A stretch of DNA of 35,935 nt from Actinomycetes bacterium (GCA_023403475.1 JAEYEL010000104.1:1-35935); one strand, 5' to 3'. Shown: positions 24,011 to 32,640, counted from the stretch's first letter. Made by a program: numbers and translations. The notes: generated from the letters alone by a model not told the origin.

Positions 24011-24301
24011 TTACTGCCCTGAAAGAAAATCGCGCCACGCCACCTTCTTGTCCGCATTATCTTTCTCGCATCTAAGAGGAACGTCTTCCTTCAAACGGTA
24101 GAAGACAACCCACGGCGTAAGCAAAAGATTAACAAAGAAGAATATACCCGCCAAAGTGGTTTTAGTAAAGATGACCAGAACAACAAATGAAGCAATGATA
24201 TCGAAGCTCAGAATCGCTAAGTAAACCGGCTTCAGATCCGTCTCCATCTTCAGCAGCACAAGGCAAGATAGAACCATGAGACAAACGATTATGAATTCCA
24301 C
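24011..24301 (-). CDS. Small membrane protein next to the sodium symporter
   Basis: A 96-residue protein with three hydrophobic segments (FIIVCLMVLSCLVLL, then VYLAILSFDIIASFVVLVIF, then LAGIFFFVNLLLTPWVVFY) and a charged C-terminus (CEKDNADKKVAWRDF). The start is GTG with AAAGAGGG four bases upstream. It is 66 bases after the symporter gene on the same strand. Small partner subunits of this kind accompany some sodium:solute symporters, so an accessory role is plausible; I cannot assign a named family. Confidence 0.75.
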   Translation of the reverse strand: MEFIIVCLMVLSCLVLLKMETDLKPVYLAILSFDIIASFVVLVIFTKTTLAGIFFFVNLLLTPWVVFYRLKEDVPLRCEKDNADKKVAWRDFLSGQ

Positions 24302-24367
24302 AGAGCCCTCTTTCCCTTATGGGTTCATATGCCGCGAAAGCAAAAGCGCGCCTCAATGCCGCCTATA

Positions 24368-25900
24368 TTAAGCCGTCATGTTGTCTTGCGGCTTTATTGC
24401 TTCCTCTGCTATTGAGCCCTTTTTCTCTTCGAGATTCGCCTCATCGCAAAGTTCGCGATACTCCTTAAACTCATCTTGCGCGCGGACAAGCCGCGCTTGG
24501 TAGCTCACATAATCTTTCGAGACTGGCCCTTTGCTGCAAAGCAGGCTTCCTATCACTATAATGATCACCGAACTTATTATCCCCGGCCAAAAAGGCTGAA
24601 CGTCAAAGGGATTGCTCAATATATACCAAAGGGTGCTCAAAGTCCCTCCAACAAGAAGCCCTGCAAAACCCGCTGCATTCGAAGTGCGTTTCCAGTAAAT
24701 TCCAAAGAGCAAAAGCACAACCGCTATAGCCTTGATTTGGGAAGCTCCCAACAAACTGTTAAGAAGGGAAACGTTCGTCCCGCTGATAGCGACACCGCAG
24801 ATAAGGGCGATTACGATTGTCGCTCTGGAAATACGCAGAGCGACCGTGTCGCTTATCGTCTTTCCCCGCGCTTCGGCAATGGGGATGCAAAGTTCCCGCA
24901 CGATGAGATTCGCCGTGGAGAGCAAAAACCAGGGAGCCGTTGACAAAATGGCCGCGAACACCGCCATAACTGCCAAACCAGCAAGTTCGGGCGACACCGA
25001 GCCCGTCATCAAATACAATGCGTTATCCGCCCTTATATCATCTAAGCTCACTGCAGCACAGAGCCCTATAGACATGGGCGCGAAGGCGAACAGCGCACTT
25101 AGCACGGCAACGATGACATGGCTCTGCTCTGCGACCTTAATGCTTTTTGCGCAATAGGCGATGTTAATCGAAGTTACAGAGATGGAGAAGCCCAAGGCTC
25201 CCCCTAAAAACTGAGCCATGACCGTCGGGACACCTTTAACGAACGGATTAAAATATGAGCTAGGAAGCTCTTGCACCAGAACCTGCGGGCCGCCAACATG
25301 GTTTATGCACACAAGAGCAGCGAACGTTAAACCGAAAAGTAAAACAAACGAATGCACCTTGTTCATCTCGGCCACGCCAGTAATGCCAAGCAGCGCCATT
25401 GCGAGGAACACCACGAATACGATGGCGGTAGCCACCCGTTCTTCGACGCCAAGCATGCTGCTCAGATACATGCTTGCGGCAGTAACCTGAGTAGAAAACA
25501 CGATGAACAGAGGGATGAGCGTGAAAACAAGTACCAGATAGCGGATCTTCTGATTGAAACGAATCCCAAAAGCTTCAGGACCTGTTATGGCGCCCGTCTT
25601 CCTGATTTCGAAAAAGAATCTGCAGAAGCAAAAGCTGAAAACGAGGCAGCCGAAACTTGAACCCCAAATGCCCCATAAAGCAGCGAAGCCCGTACTATAG
25701 CCAGTACCAGCCGTTCCCGTTGTGGTGGAAGCGGCTATCAAATCGCCGAAAAGCATGGCCGTAACAGCAAAGAGAGGCATGCTTCCATTTGCAACGAAAA
25801 AATTGCGGATCGTCTTGTCTTTGGCACGGCGCCTTTTAATAAGCACGCCCACCAGAAGCACCGCAACAGAGTATACTATCGTCATGGCAAGGGCAATCAT
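24368..25900 (-). CDS. Sodium:solute symporter (SSS family)
   Basis: A 510-residue secondary transporter that would import an organic solute with Na+. It has about 13 hydrophobic segments, the N-terminal NFFVANGSMPLFAVTAMLFG, and GTAGTGYSTGFAALWG, which resembles the unwound-helix region of this superfamily; later IVFSTQVTAASMYLSSMLG and AAILSTAPWFLLSTANLIVR, the latter corresponding to the S-T-rich Na2-site helix. The C-terminal ~60 residues are charged and cytoplasmic. The start at 25900 is preferred because GGAGG lies nine bases upstream; an ATG six codons earlier has a weaker site. It sits between an MFS gene and the small membrane protein and regulator, all on the minus strand. The substrate is unknown. 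Confidence 0.9.
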   Translation of the reverse strand: MIALAMTIVYSVAVLLVGVLIKRRRAKDKTIRNFFVANGSMPLFAVTAMLFGDLIAASTTTGTAGTGYSTGFAALWGIWGSSFGCLVFSFCFCRFFFEIRKTGAITGPEAFGIRFNQKIRYLVLVFTLIPLFIVFSTQVTAASMYLSSMLGVEERVATAIVFVVFLAMALLGITGVAEMNKVHSFVLLFGLTFAALVCINHVGGPQVLVQELPSSYFNPFVKGVPTVMAQFLGGALGFSISVTSINIAYCAKSIKVAEQSHVIVAVLSALFAFAPMSIGLCAAVSLDDIRADNALYLMTGSVSPELAGLAVMAVFAAILSTAPWFLLSTANLIVRELCIPIAEARGKTISDTVALRISRATIVIALICGVAISGTNVSLLNSLLGASQIKAIAVVLLLFGIYWKRTSNAAGFAGLLVGGTLSTLWYILSNPFDVQPFWPGIISSVIIIVIGSLLCSKGPVSKDYVSYQARLVRAQDEFKEYRELCDEANLEEKKGSIAEEAIKPQDNMTA

Positions 25901-26120
25901 TGCAAGGTTCCTCCCCATAAGCCCGCAGTGGCTTTCCAATTCGCAAACAAACAGTATGGCAATCTTTCTGAAATTTATATTCAACGCTCAACATAAATAC
26001 TTGCCTTAGGCAACCGAGAGAGGCGAGGCTCGTTCAGCTTAAGCGCCCCGCAAACCTCGTCTCTTTATTTTCAAACTGTTATGTTCGCCTTCTCATCAAG
26101 GCAGCCTGAGCAAATCTCAG

Positions 26121-27428
26121 CTATTTAGTAGGTTCGATTTCCTCCCACTTATATTTGCCAACGAACGTAGCGGAAACAACTCCAAGAATAGCAATCAAAA
26201 CCACAACCACCATGCCGCCGATTAAAGTTGGAACGTATGTTCCCAAAAAATCATAGCACCAGTGCATAATGGAGGTAGCAAAACCACCTACAAGCGCAGA
26301 ACCAGTTGCAACGTAACCCCAGATTTTGGAGTAGTCGGCGTTGCCGAACACCTTGCGAATCGCCATTGCCCAACCAACACGTGAGGGAGCGTTGCAGAAG
26401 CCAAGACAGAAACCGCCAGCAATGAGAACGGCAGAGTTTGTGCCGGCGAAATACCATAACAGGAATGCGCATAACCACACAGCCTGGAACACAACGAAGG
26501 TAATGCCAAGCTTGCACCTATCGATCATGGCGCCCATAGCAAGCTTTGAAATAAGGTTGCCTAAAGCGGCAGCGGAAACCATGGTTGCACCGACAACAGC
26601 TGCATTCGCTTCTTCCGGCGTACCTTTCAAAAGCTCGGCAGCAATGCCTGACTGGCTATTGTTCCAGCCCATGCCAAGAGCAGTAATCATAACGCCGGCA
26701 AGAATTATCCAGAACGCCGGGGTTTTAACAGCATCAGAGGCCTTAACACCCAAAGAGAGCTTGGATTCAGACGAGGCTTCCTGAGCCGCCTCCGCTTCAT
26801 CATAGCCAAACGGCTGGAGACCCTTGTCGGCAGGCTTGCGCTTCATGACGAAAATGGTCCACGGAAGAATGAGAACCGCCATAAGAATAGCATTGATCAA
26901 ATAAGCCGTCTGATACCCCGCTTCGGCAATGATCCAACGGAACAACGGAGCCCAGAAGATGGTGGAAACGCCGGCAAACGCAGATGCAATGCCGATCATC
27001 TTACCACGATATTTCTTGGCGAACCAATTGCCGCAAAGAATAGGAGCCGCCATGGTAAACGTTGCGGCAATACCGATGCCTCCGATAAAGCCAGCAATGT
27101 AGAACACGATCAAGCTAGTGGCAAAAGAGCACATGAGAGGACAGGCTATCATGCACAAAGCGCCTATGGTCAGCGCAAGGTTCAAATTGACCTTGTCGTT
27201 TTGGAACAAGTTACCCCAGATAGGCATCGCAATGATAATCGAAATGGCCTGGGTGGTGAGCATGAAAGTGAAGTCGCCTCGGCCAATTCCCAGCGCTTGC
27301 GTAACTGGCAGGACGTAAACGCTGATAATAGAGTTCACCAATGCCATAGAACCAGCATACATGAAACAGCAACTCACAAGAATCCACCATGCATAGTGGA
27401 TTTTCTTCTTCTGAACCGTACCCTCCAT
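26121..27428 (-). CDS. MFS transporter, oxalate/formate-antiporter-like
   Basis: A 435-residue carrier of the major facilitator superfamily, closest in appearance to the OxlT-like anion antiporter group. It starts MEGTVQKKKIHYAWWILVSC (family-like IHYAWWIL), has 12 hydrophobic segments, the GNWFAKKYRGKMIGIASA loop between helices 4 and 5, and a central charged loop around DEAEAAQEASSESK. AAAGGGG lies five bases before the ATG. It follows the ferredoxin and molybdenum enzyme genes on the same strand, past a strong hairpin. The likely role is to import the substrate of the cytosolic molybdoenzyme and/or export its product. Confidence 0.92.
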   Translation of the reverse strand: MEGTVQKKKIHYAWWILVSCCFMYAGSMALVNSIISVYVLPVTQALGIGRGDFTFMLTTQAISIIIAMPIWGNLFQNDKVNLNLALTIGALCMIACPLMCSFATSLIVFYIAGFIGGIGIAATFTMAAPILCGNWFAKKYRGKMIGIASAFAGVSTIFWAPLFRWIIAEAGYQTAYLINAILMAVLILPWTIFVMKRKPADKGLQPFGYDEAEAAQEASSESKLSLGVKASDAVKTPAFWIILAGVMITALGMGWNNSQSGIAAELLKGTPEEANAAVVGATMVSAAALGNLISKLAMGAMIDRCKLGITFVVFQAVWLCAFLLWYFAGTNSAVLIAGGFCLGFCNAPSRVGWAMAIRKVFGNADYSKIWGYVATGSALVGGFATSIMHWCYDFLGTYVPTLIGGMVVVVLIAILGVVSATFVGKYKWEEIEPTK

Positions 27429-27466
27429 TTTTTCCCCTTTCTTTAAGAGACTTTTCCGTGTCGCTT

Positions 27467-27498
27467 AGGCGCATCTTCCAAGTACGGAAGATGCGCCT
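27467..27498 (-). terminator. Perfect 13-bp hairpin between ferredoxin and MFS genes
   Basis: AGGCGCATCTTCC (27467-27479) and GGAAGATGCGCCT (27486-27498) are exact inverted copies with a 6-base loop. No T run follows on either strand, so it is either a partial terminator, an mRNA-stabilising stem that sets expression of the enzyme above that of the carrier, or a regulator site. Placed 12 bases after the ferredoxin stop. Confidence 0.55.
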
Positions 27499-27509
27499 TG
27501 TTGCCTACA

Positions 27510-27857
27510 TTAGTCTTCCTGCAGCGGAACAAAGAGCACCTGGCGAGTCTTCTTCTCCAGCTCTTTGGAAAGCTCCTCGACCGTACCGTATTTCATACAG
27601 CCGGTATAACAGCTATGAACACAAGCGGGCTTCTTGCCTTTGCCAACACGATCTGCGCACAGGTCGCACATATCCGTAGGAACGGGCATATAGGTCAGCT
27701 GCCATTTGTCGCCCTCTATCTGCCAAGGACCCACCTCAAAAACCTTAATGCCGTTGGATGCTCCCTCAGGAAGACCGTGCTCTATTTTGCACTCCACTTC
27801 GCAGGTATGGCAGTTAGAACAATATTCGTAATCAATGAGCAGTGCTTGCTTTGACAT
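27510..27857 (-). CDS. Small 4Fe-4S electron-transfer protein, partner of the molybdoenzyme
   Basis: A 115-residue iron-sulfur protein, shorter than the ~200-residue DmsB/NrfC subunits. The first cluster motif is CSNCHTCEVEC (Cys 13, 16, 19, 23) and further cysteines are C64, C67, C79, C83 and C87 (CDLC, then ACVHSCYTGC), enough for two 4Fe-4S clusters. No membrane anchor or export signal. The start MSKQALLID at 27857 is preferred, since GAGGAGG is six bases before it; the ATG two codons upstream touches that site. Its start overlaps the end of the molybdoenzyme gene by 26 bases, so the two are translationally coupled and probably form a cytosolic complex. Confidence 0.92.
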   Translation of the reverse strand: MSKQALLIDYEYCSNCHTCEVECKIEHGLPEGASNGIKVFEVGPWQIEGDKWQLTYMPVPTDMCDLCADRVGKGKKPACVHSCYTGCMKYGTVEELSKELEKKTRQVLFVPLQED

Positions 27858-30096
27858 TTGCATCCTCCTCGTCGCATTTGTAAATCTTGCAGAGCAAAGC
27901 CTTCACGTCGGCACCAAAACCTGTGGGGCCTTGTTGCCCAAGCTCACTCAGAACATTAGGATTGACATCCCAGCAACCGTACATGGGATCTTCGTGCGGA
28001 TCGGTTTCGGGAAACCACCAGCCAGAGTTGACATTGGCCATACCGTACTTGACGATTGGTGTGCATTTGGCGCGGTGCTTGATACGGCCAATCTTATCTT
28101 CTATCCACAGCCAGTCGCCGTCCTCGAACCCTTGCTCCTTTGCCCAAACATCGTTGATTTCGACAAGGGGATCGGGCTGAATCTCGCGAAGCTTTTTAAC
28201 ATCACGATGCTCGGAGTGGAAGAACTGGATGTTGCGGGAACCAGTCATGACAATGACTGGGTATTCTTTGTAAAGATCGGGAGTCGTATACGGTCCGTAA
28301 TACGGCTCGTCGTAGTAAGGCAGCACGTTCTCGCCGATACTTTCCGCAAATGGAGAATACAGTTCGATGCGACCAGTAGATGTATTGAAGCCAGGACGGC
28401 CATCCTTGCGAAGAAGACCCTTCTCGTAGCGCTTGTATTCCTGCCCGGGCCATGCCCAATTCATGTTCCGGATATCCTGCCACTTCCAACCAGAATCCTT
28501 TACAAGGAAGTCGTAGATTTCCTCTACACTGTTCCAGGGGAACATTTCCTCGCTGAAGCGTTTGCCCAAAAGCAAGGTTATCTCGGCATCTGACTTCGGC
28601 TCGCCTTTTATTTCAAGTCCGGCAACTGGAGACATCGCGCAAGCGCCTGTGCGTTTTGCGATCATGCCAGTCTTTTCCACGCACATGGCAACAGGAAGTG
28701 CGACGTCGGCGAGCATTTGGATTGTCGGTGTGATGCGCCAATCGCAAACGCAAATGAACTTGAGCTTCTGAAGCACCGGATACACGCGATTCAAGTCGGC
28801 ATTGCTCATGCAGCACAGGGGATTGGTTCCCATCATGATGGCTCCGGTAAAGCCGTAAGGTTCCTCGGTTTCCGCCTGAACAACCGCTAGGTCGGGCTGG
28901 TCGAGAACCATGCCCATGCGAATGAATGGATATTCGTCGTAGCCAACGACCATTTTCTGAACTTCTTCCGGAAGCTCCTTGAAGCCCCAGCTGAAATAAT
29001 GGAAATCGTAAGGCTCCGGGGTGAAGATCTGTCCACCGGGAACATCGATGTCGCCGCAAATGGCCAGCATGGCAATAATGGAGCGAACGGCACCGATGCC
29101 GTTGCGCTGCATGTCGACAGCAAGACCGAGCTGGACAGCCGTATGATTACCAGCCGCGATCATGCGAGCAGCCTGCTTGATCTTTTCCGACTCAACCCAT
29201 GCACGTTCGCACAGGAAATTGAAATCGTATTCGCGAGAACGCTCCACAAGGGCATCAAAGCCATAAGTCCAACAATCAACGAAATCGTGGTCGTACAGAT
29301 CTTCTTCGATGATAACCTTGAGCATGGCCATTGCGACGGCGGAGTCAACAGCAGGACGAGGCTGAATCCAAAGATCGGCGCGAGCCGCCATCCATGTGAG
29401 GCGAGGGTCGACCACGATCATCTTAGCGCCACGCTTTTTAACTTCGATAACCCACTGGCCGAAGAAGCCATCGGAGTTGGAGGCAACGCAGTTGTTGCCC
29501 CAAACGACAATAACCTCTGGATCCTTGTACTCTGGATTGTCGTAGCGATCCTCATGGCACTCGGAGCAGTCCGGCATCATATACCCACCGGTGCTCACAT
29601 TGTAGGACATCAAGCGGGGCATCCAGCACGCAAGGCCAGAAGAATAGCTCTCCACGTGCGGGGTTCCCATTGAATAAGCAAGACGTTGAGACTGCCATAG
29701 AATGTCGCGACCCGTGCCGCAGAACGTTTGCAGCGTGTGCTTGCCGTACTTCTCGCCCAATTCCGTCATGGTGTTGTACACTAGATCGAGAGCCTCTTCC
29801 CACGTAACTCTCTCCCAAGCATCTGGATCACCACGACGTTCCGGATCACGCTTCATTGGATACAGCAAGCGTTCCTCGCTATTGACAACATCGGGCAGAG
29901 CTGCACAGCGCGGGCAGATATGACCTTGGTTGTAAGGATGTTCCGGATCGCCTTCAACCTTTTCGAGCTTGCCCGTCTCCTTGTTCACGTAGCAAATAAT
30001 TCCGCAGCCAGAATGGCAACCTGGCGCGGACCATGCCGTAGTGCGGGTGCAGATGTAACCATCTTCTTCCCAAGTTGTTGGCAAGTCTTTGTGCAT
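27832..30096 (-). CDS. Cytosolic molybdopterin oxidoreductase (DMSO-reductase superfamily), catechol-dehydroxylase-like context
   Basis: A 754-residue molybdenum bis-pterin enzyme. The N-terminal cluster motif is C27-x3-C31-x3-C35 with C61 (APGCHSGCGIIC, then HICPRC). Further blocks are VIVVWGNNCVASNSDGFF, MIVVDPRLTWMAARADLWI, IMMGTNPLCC and a C-terminal dinucleotide-binding domain with VIVMTGSRNIQFFHSEHR. There is no Tat signal, so it is cytosolic. The start MHKDLPTTWEED at 30096 has AAGGAGAAAGG upstream. Gene order is Mo subunit, small ferredoxin, MFS carrier, with no NrfD-like anchor. The same arrangement is described for Gordonibacter catechol dehydroxylases; transhydroxylase and acetylene-hydratase relatives are alternatives. 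The reaction is inferred only, probably reductive removal of a hydroxyl from an aromatic substrate. Confidence 0.9.
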   Translation of the reverse strand: MHKDLPTTWEEDGYICTRTTAWSAPGCHSGCGIICYVNKETGKLEKVEGDPEHPYNQGHICPRCAALPDVVNSEERLLYPMKRDPERRGDPDAWERVTWEEALDLVYNTMTELGEKYGKHTLQTFCGTGRDILWQSQRLAYSMGTPHVESYSSGLACWMPRLMSYNVSTGGYMMPDCSECHEDRYDNPEYKDPEVIVVWGNNCVASNSDGFFGQWVIEVKKRGAKMIVVDPRLTWMAARADLWIQPRPAVDSAVAMAMLKVIIEEDLYDHDFVDCWTYGFDALVERSREYDFNFLCERAWVESEKIKQAARMIAAGNHTAVQLGLAVDMQRNGIGAVRSIIAMLAICGDIDVPGGQIFTPEPYDFHYFSWGFKELPEEVQKMVVGYDEYPFIRMGMVLDQPDLAVVQAETEEPYGFTGAIMMGTNPLCCMSNADLNRVYPVLQKLKFICVCDWRITPTIQMLADVALPVAMCVEKTGMIAKRTGACAMSPVAGLEIKGEPKSDAEITLLLGKRFSEEMFPWNSVEEIYDFLVKDSGWKWQDIRNMNWAWPGQEYKRYEKGLLRKDGRPGFNTSTGRIELYSPFAESIGENVLPYYDEPYYGPYTTPDLYKEYPVIVMTGSRNIQFFHSEHRDVKKLREIQPDPLVEINDVWAKEQGFEDGDWLWIEDKIGRIKHRAKCTPIVKYGMANVNSGWWFPETDPHEDPMYGCWDVNPNVLSELGQQGPTGFGADVKALLCKIYKCDEEDANVKASTAH

Positions 30097-30433
30097 ACCT
30101 TTCTCCTTTCTTCTCCTCTTTCCCCCAACTTGCAAACCCAACGAAACGGAGAACGTCTACTTACAATTTCCCGATCCTCGCTCGGTTTGTGACACCGCCA
30201 AAATACGCCTCGAAACACTGTCGATTCATCAGGAAAAAGCGCCAATATTTGAAGACGAAGGGATAAACTTGATTGGATTTTTGCATTAGCAGAAAAGTAT
30301 TAGACCGCGCTTAACACCTGTTGGGAATCTGTTTTCTTACGAAGCAACGCGGTCTTGCATTCTTGCACAGTAGGTTAGTTCCGGGAACGATTATGGTGTA
30401 ATCAGTCCATTCTTCAAGACAGAAAGAGGAATT
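30097..30433. promoter_or_regulatory. Divergent control region between molybdoenzyme and toxin-antitoxin genes
   Basis: No gene. AGACCGCG (30302-30309) and CGCGGTCT (30348-30355) are exact inverted copies 38 bases apart. GTTCCGGGAAC (30378-30388) is a perfect 11-bp palindrome about 46 bases before the antitoxin start, a natural place for toxin-antitoxin autoregulation. TGTAAT at 30397-30402 is a possible -10 for the antitoxin. A promoter for the molybdoenzyme must lie in the left part but is not clear. Confidence 0.4.
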
Positions 30434-30718
30434 ATGCCTGTTTGCGTTCCGATCAAAGACATGAAAGACACTGCGGCTTTCGCTCGGAGAATAGATGAGG
30501 CCGCAGGCCCTGTAACCGTCACACGCAACGGTTACGATGCGTTCGTCGTTATGCGAACCGACGACTACGAGGCCATGCAGGAAGAGCTGGCGGCCGCTCG
30601 CCTCATGGCTCGCATCGCACAAGCAGAAAACGAGTACGCCACTGGCCAGTTTTCCAGCAGCAGCGATTTCGTGAAGGCGATAAGGGCGAAATATGGCCTA
30701 CAGCTATCTGATGCTTGA
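30434..30718 (+). CDS. Type II antitoxin, Phd/YefM family
   Basis: A 94-residue antitoxin that would bind its toxin and the operon's own promoter. The N-terminal DNA-binding part is typical of Phd/YefM (VPIKDMKDTAAFARRIDEA, GPVTVTRNGYDAFVVMRTDDYEAM). The C-terminal part (ATGQFSSSSDFVKAIRAKYG) is the toxin-binding tail. AAAGAGGAA precedes the ATG. It overlaps the toxin gene by 26 bases, the usual coupled order antitoxin-toxin. Confidence 0.9.
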   Translation: MPVCVPIKDMKDTAAFARRIDEAAGPVTVTRNGYDAFVVMRTDDYEAMQEELAAARLMARIAQAENEYATGQFSSSSDFVKAIRAKYGLQLSDA

Positions 30719-31037
30719 CGAAGCGAAAGAGGATTACGAAGGCATCGTCGCATACCTCATCGCCGTATCCGACGGGTCATCCGCCGCTCTTTCGTTCATC
30801 GACGAATTCGACAGGCAAATACAAATCGTCTGTAGCAACCTGAGCACATACGGCTTGCCCAGAATGCCAGAGATCGCTACGCTTGGATACCACACCATGC
30901 TGATCAACAATTACGCTGCGTTTTACTTCTTCCGCAACAGCACGGTATTCGTCGCCCATATCTTCCACCAACGCCAAGATTACGCGAAGCTTGTTGCAGG
31001 ACAGGCAACCGAATCTCACGAAGGCCCAAGATTATAG
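30693..31037 (+). CDS. Type II toxin, RelE/ParE family
   Basis: A 114-residue toxin of the RelE/ParE superfamily, which act as ribosome-dependent mRNA endonucleases or gyrase inhibitors. The fold elements are visible: YSYLMLDEAKEDYEGIVAYL at the N-terminus, the central SFIDEFDRQIQIVCSNLSTYG, and the closing strands YHTMLINNYAAFYFFRNSTV and VAHIFHQRQDYAKLV, the latter carrying the conserved basic end. Length and sequence look intact. Which target it has cannot be told; the IFHQRQDY end is common in both subfamilies. Confidence 0.88.
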   Translation: MAYSYLMLDEAKEDYEGIVAYLIAVSDGSSAALSFIDEFDRQIQIVCSNLSTYGLPRMPEIATLGYHTMLINNYAAFYFFRNSTVFVAHIFHQRQDYAKLVAGQATESHEGPRL

Positions 31038-31260
31038 CAAACATCGAATCGGTGACTAAACCAGTTGCCGCCGCGCAGAGCGAAGCCGGATGCAGAGGGT
31101 CAGCCGTCGACCGAACCGCAGCCAGTGCCGATTCCACCGAGTCGATGCGGAAAGGGTGCAGAGAGGATTTCGCCAAGTCGGTGCCGAATCGATGTGGAGG
31201 AGTGCCGCAGGGGGCGAAATCTGTGCTCGCATTACCACAAAACCGCCAGCAGTTGCAGTC

Positions 31261-31289
31261 TTGTTTTCTTGCGCGCCAAGGCGTATTAA
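31261..31289 (+). promoter_or_regulatory. Candidate promoter of the DUF6323/DUF6179 pair
   Basis: TTGTTT (31261-31266), a 17-base spacer, then TATTAA (31284-31289) place a transcription start near 31296, about 20 bases before the first gene. Both hexamers are imperfect, but spacing is ideal. Confidence 0.45.
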
Positions 31290-31316
31290 GCATTGTCCGC
31301 ATATGAAAGGAGCCTC

Positions 31317-32000
31317 ATGAACGAGACGATGCCTGCGCTGTACGCCCCATCCACCATGCTGGCGGAACACGGTTTCGCATGCTCTATGCAGTCGGCAGCA
31401 GAAGCACTCGAAAGGCACGGACTGTACCTGTCCTTGCATGATAGAGAGACGCTGCAGGAGCAACGCACACTCGCTCTTGAGGAAACCGAGCGCGTGGAGC
31501 TGGAGACGGGGGCGCTCACCGTCGTTGTTGAGGAGCTCGCAGCATCGCCGTTCCTTTCCCAAGCGGACTTGGTCGACACGCTGGCGCAAGCACAGCACGC
31601 GTTCTATCTGCTGCGCGACGAGATTCCCGTCGATATTCCCGACGAAGAGCTGGCTTGCGCACTGCGAACGTGGTTTGATCGGCTGGAAGGCGATTTGGAA
31701 GAGCTTGAGGCCCTCTCGCCTCAAGAAGTGATGGCGGCATCGCCCGAAGCCGCGCGCGATGCGGTAGAAAGCGCGTATTCCGAAGCATATTTCGAAGTTC
31801 TCCCCGAACTGCGTTCCGAAACGTATTCCGAAACGTATTCCGAAACGCCCGTCAAAGAGCCGGCCGAAGCTTCCCCTGAAGGCACATACCGCATCTACGA
31901 CGAAGATGGGCGCGAATACACTTGGGACCCTCATGCGTGGGACTACGACGAATTCGCCGACGGATGGGACGGAGAGAGGTGGAGCGATGACTTTGAGTAA
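31317..32000 (+). CDS. DUF6323-like protein with acidic tail
   Basis: A 227-residue protein. The first ~120 residues (GLYLSLHDRETLQEQRTLAL, VELETGALTVVVEELAASPF, LSQADLVDTLAQAQHAFYLL, IPDEELACALRTWFDRLEG) look like the uncharacterised DUF6323 family; this assignment is from memory of the pattern and moderately sure. The second half is acidic and low-complexity, with three SETY repeats encoded by 12-bp DNA units at 31814-31847 and a D/W/E-rich end. AAAGGAG precedes the ATG at 31317. It overlaps the next gene by 14 bases; the two are a translationally coupled pair of unknown role. Confidence 0.8.
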   Translation: MNETMPALYAPSTMLAEHGFACSMQSAAEALERHGLYLSLHDRETLQEQRTLALEETERVELETGALTVVVEELAASPFLSQADLVDTLAQAQHAFYLLRDEIPVDIPDEELACALRTWFDRLEGDLEELEALSPQEVMAASPEAARDAVESAYSEAYFEVLPELRSETYSETYSETPVKEPAEASPEGTYRIYDEDGREYTWDPHAWDYDEFADGWDGERWSDDFE

Positions 32001-32613
32001 AGCGGGAAACGACGCCGAGCGTGCGCAAAAGAACTTCACGCGCCTTTTCGCCAAGACCGTGCGCCTCTACACGCTGGGCGAAACTGCGTCCGTTTCGAAG
32101 CGCGAGGCAACACAGCTTGTCTGCTCGCTCGCATTCGTGCTCGGCGTCAACGATCTTTCCCCAGAAGAAACGACGCGCGTTCTTTCAACACCCGACATCG
32201 ACGCCCTGTACAAGGAGAGGCTTGCCGCTCTTGAAGAGCACATCGAGGACACCTTGGCGCTCTGGCAAAAGGTTTGCATCGCCATGCCGCCCATCAACAA
32301 CGTTTCCCTGCGCGACACGCTTGCGAGCATCGGCACGCTGCGCCGTCGTTACGATACGCACTTTGCGGCGCACGAGGTTCCGTGCGACATAGACTACCAG
32401 CTGAGCGTTCCTGTGTCAGACAGCCTTCAGGGCATCGATTACCTGCACGCATGGCTTAAGCAGGCGCTCAAGGAAGCTCGGTACTTGGCGCAATTCGACA
32501 CGCAAAGCTGCATAGCCCTACTCGAACGCATCTGCCCCGACTATCGCGGCCTCCACGTGAACCTCTACGACTTGGTAAAGCCGCACGAAGCCGAACTGAC
32601 GACGCGCAGCTGA
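31987..32613 (+). CDS. DUF6179-like protein
   Basis: A 208-residue, mostly helical, cytoplasmic protein. The parts LYTLGETASVSKREATQLVCS and LSVPVSDSLQGIDYLHAWLK resemble the uncharacterised DUF6179 family, commonly next to DUF6323 genes in anaerobic Firmicutes and Actinobacteria; again the assignment is by eye. GAGAGGTGGAG lies just before ATG at 31987, inside the end of the preceding gene. No enzymatic motif is apparent. A strong hairpin follows the stop codon. Confidence 0.8.
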   Translation: MTLSKAGNDAERAQKNFTRLFAKTVRLYTLGETASVSKREATQLVCSLAFVLGVNDLSPEETTRVLSTPDIDALYKERLAALEEHIEDTLALWQKVCIAMPPINNVSLRDTLASIGTLRRRYDTHFAAHEVPCDIDYQLSVPVSDSLQGIDYLHAWLKQALKEARYLAQFDTQSCIALLERICPDYRGLHVNLYDLVKPHEAELTTRS

Positions 32614-32640
32614 AAGAGCATTTCGCGCCAGATACCTTAA

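Noticed and set aside
31056..32054. 332-codon minus-strand frame opposite the DUF6323-like gene
   Set aside because: Antisense to a gene with good ribosome site and coupling; its sequence is low-complexity F/R/G-rich.
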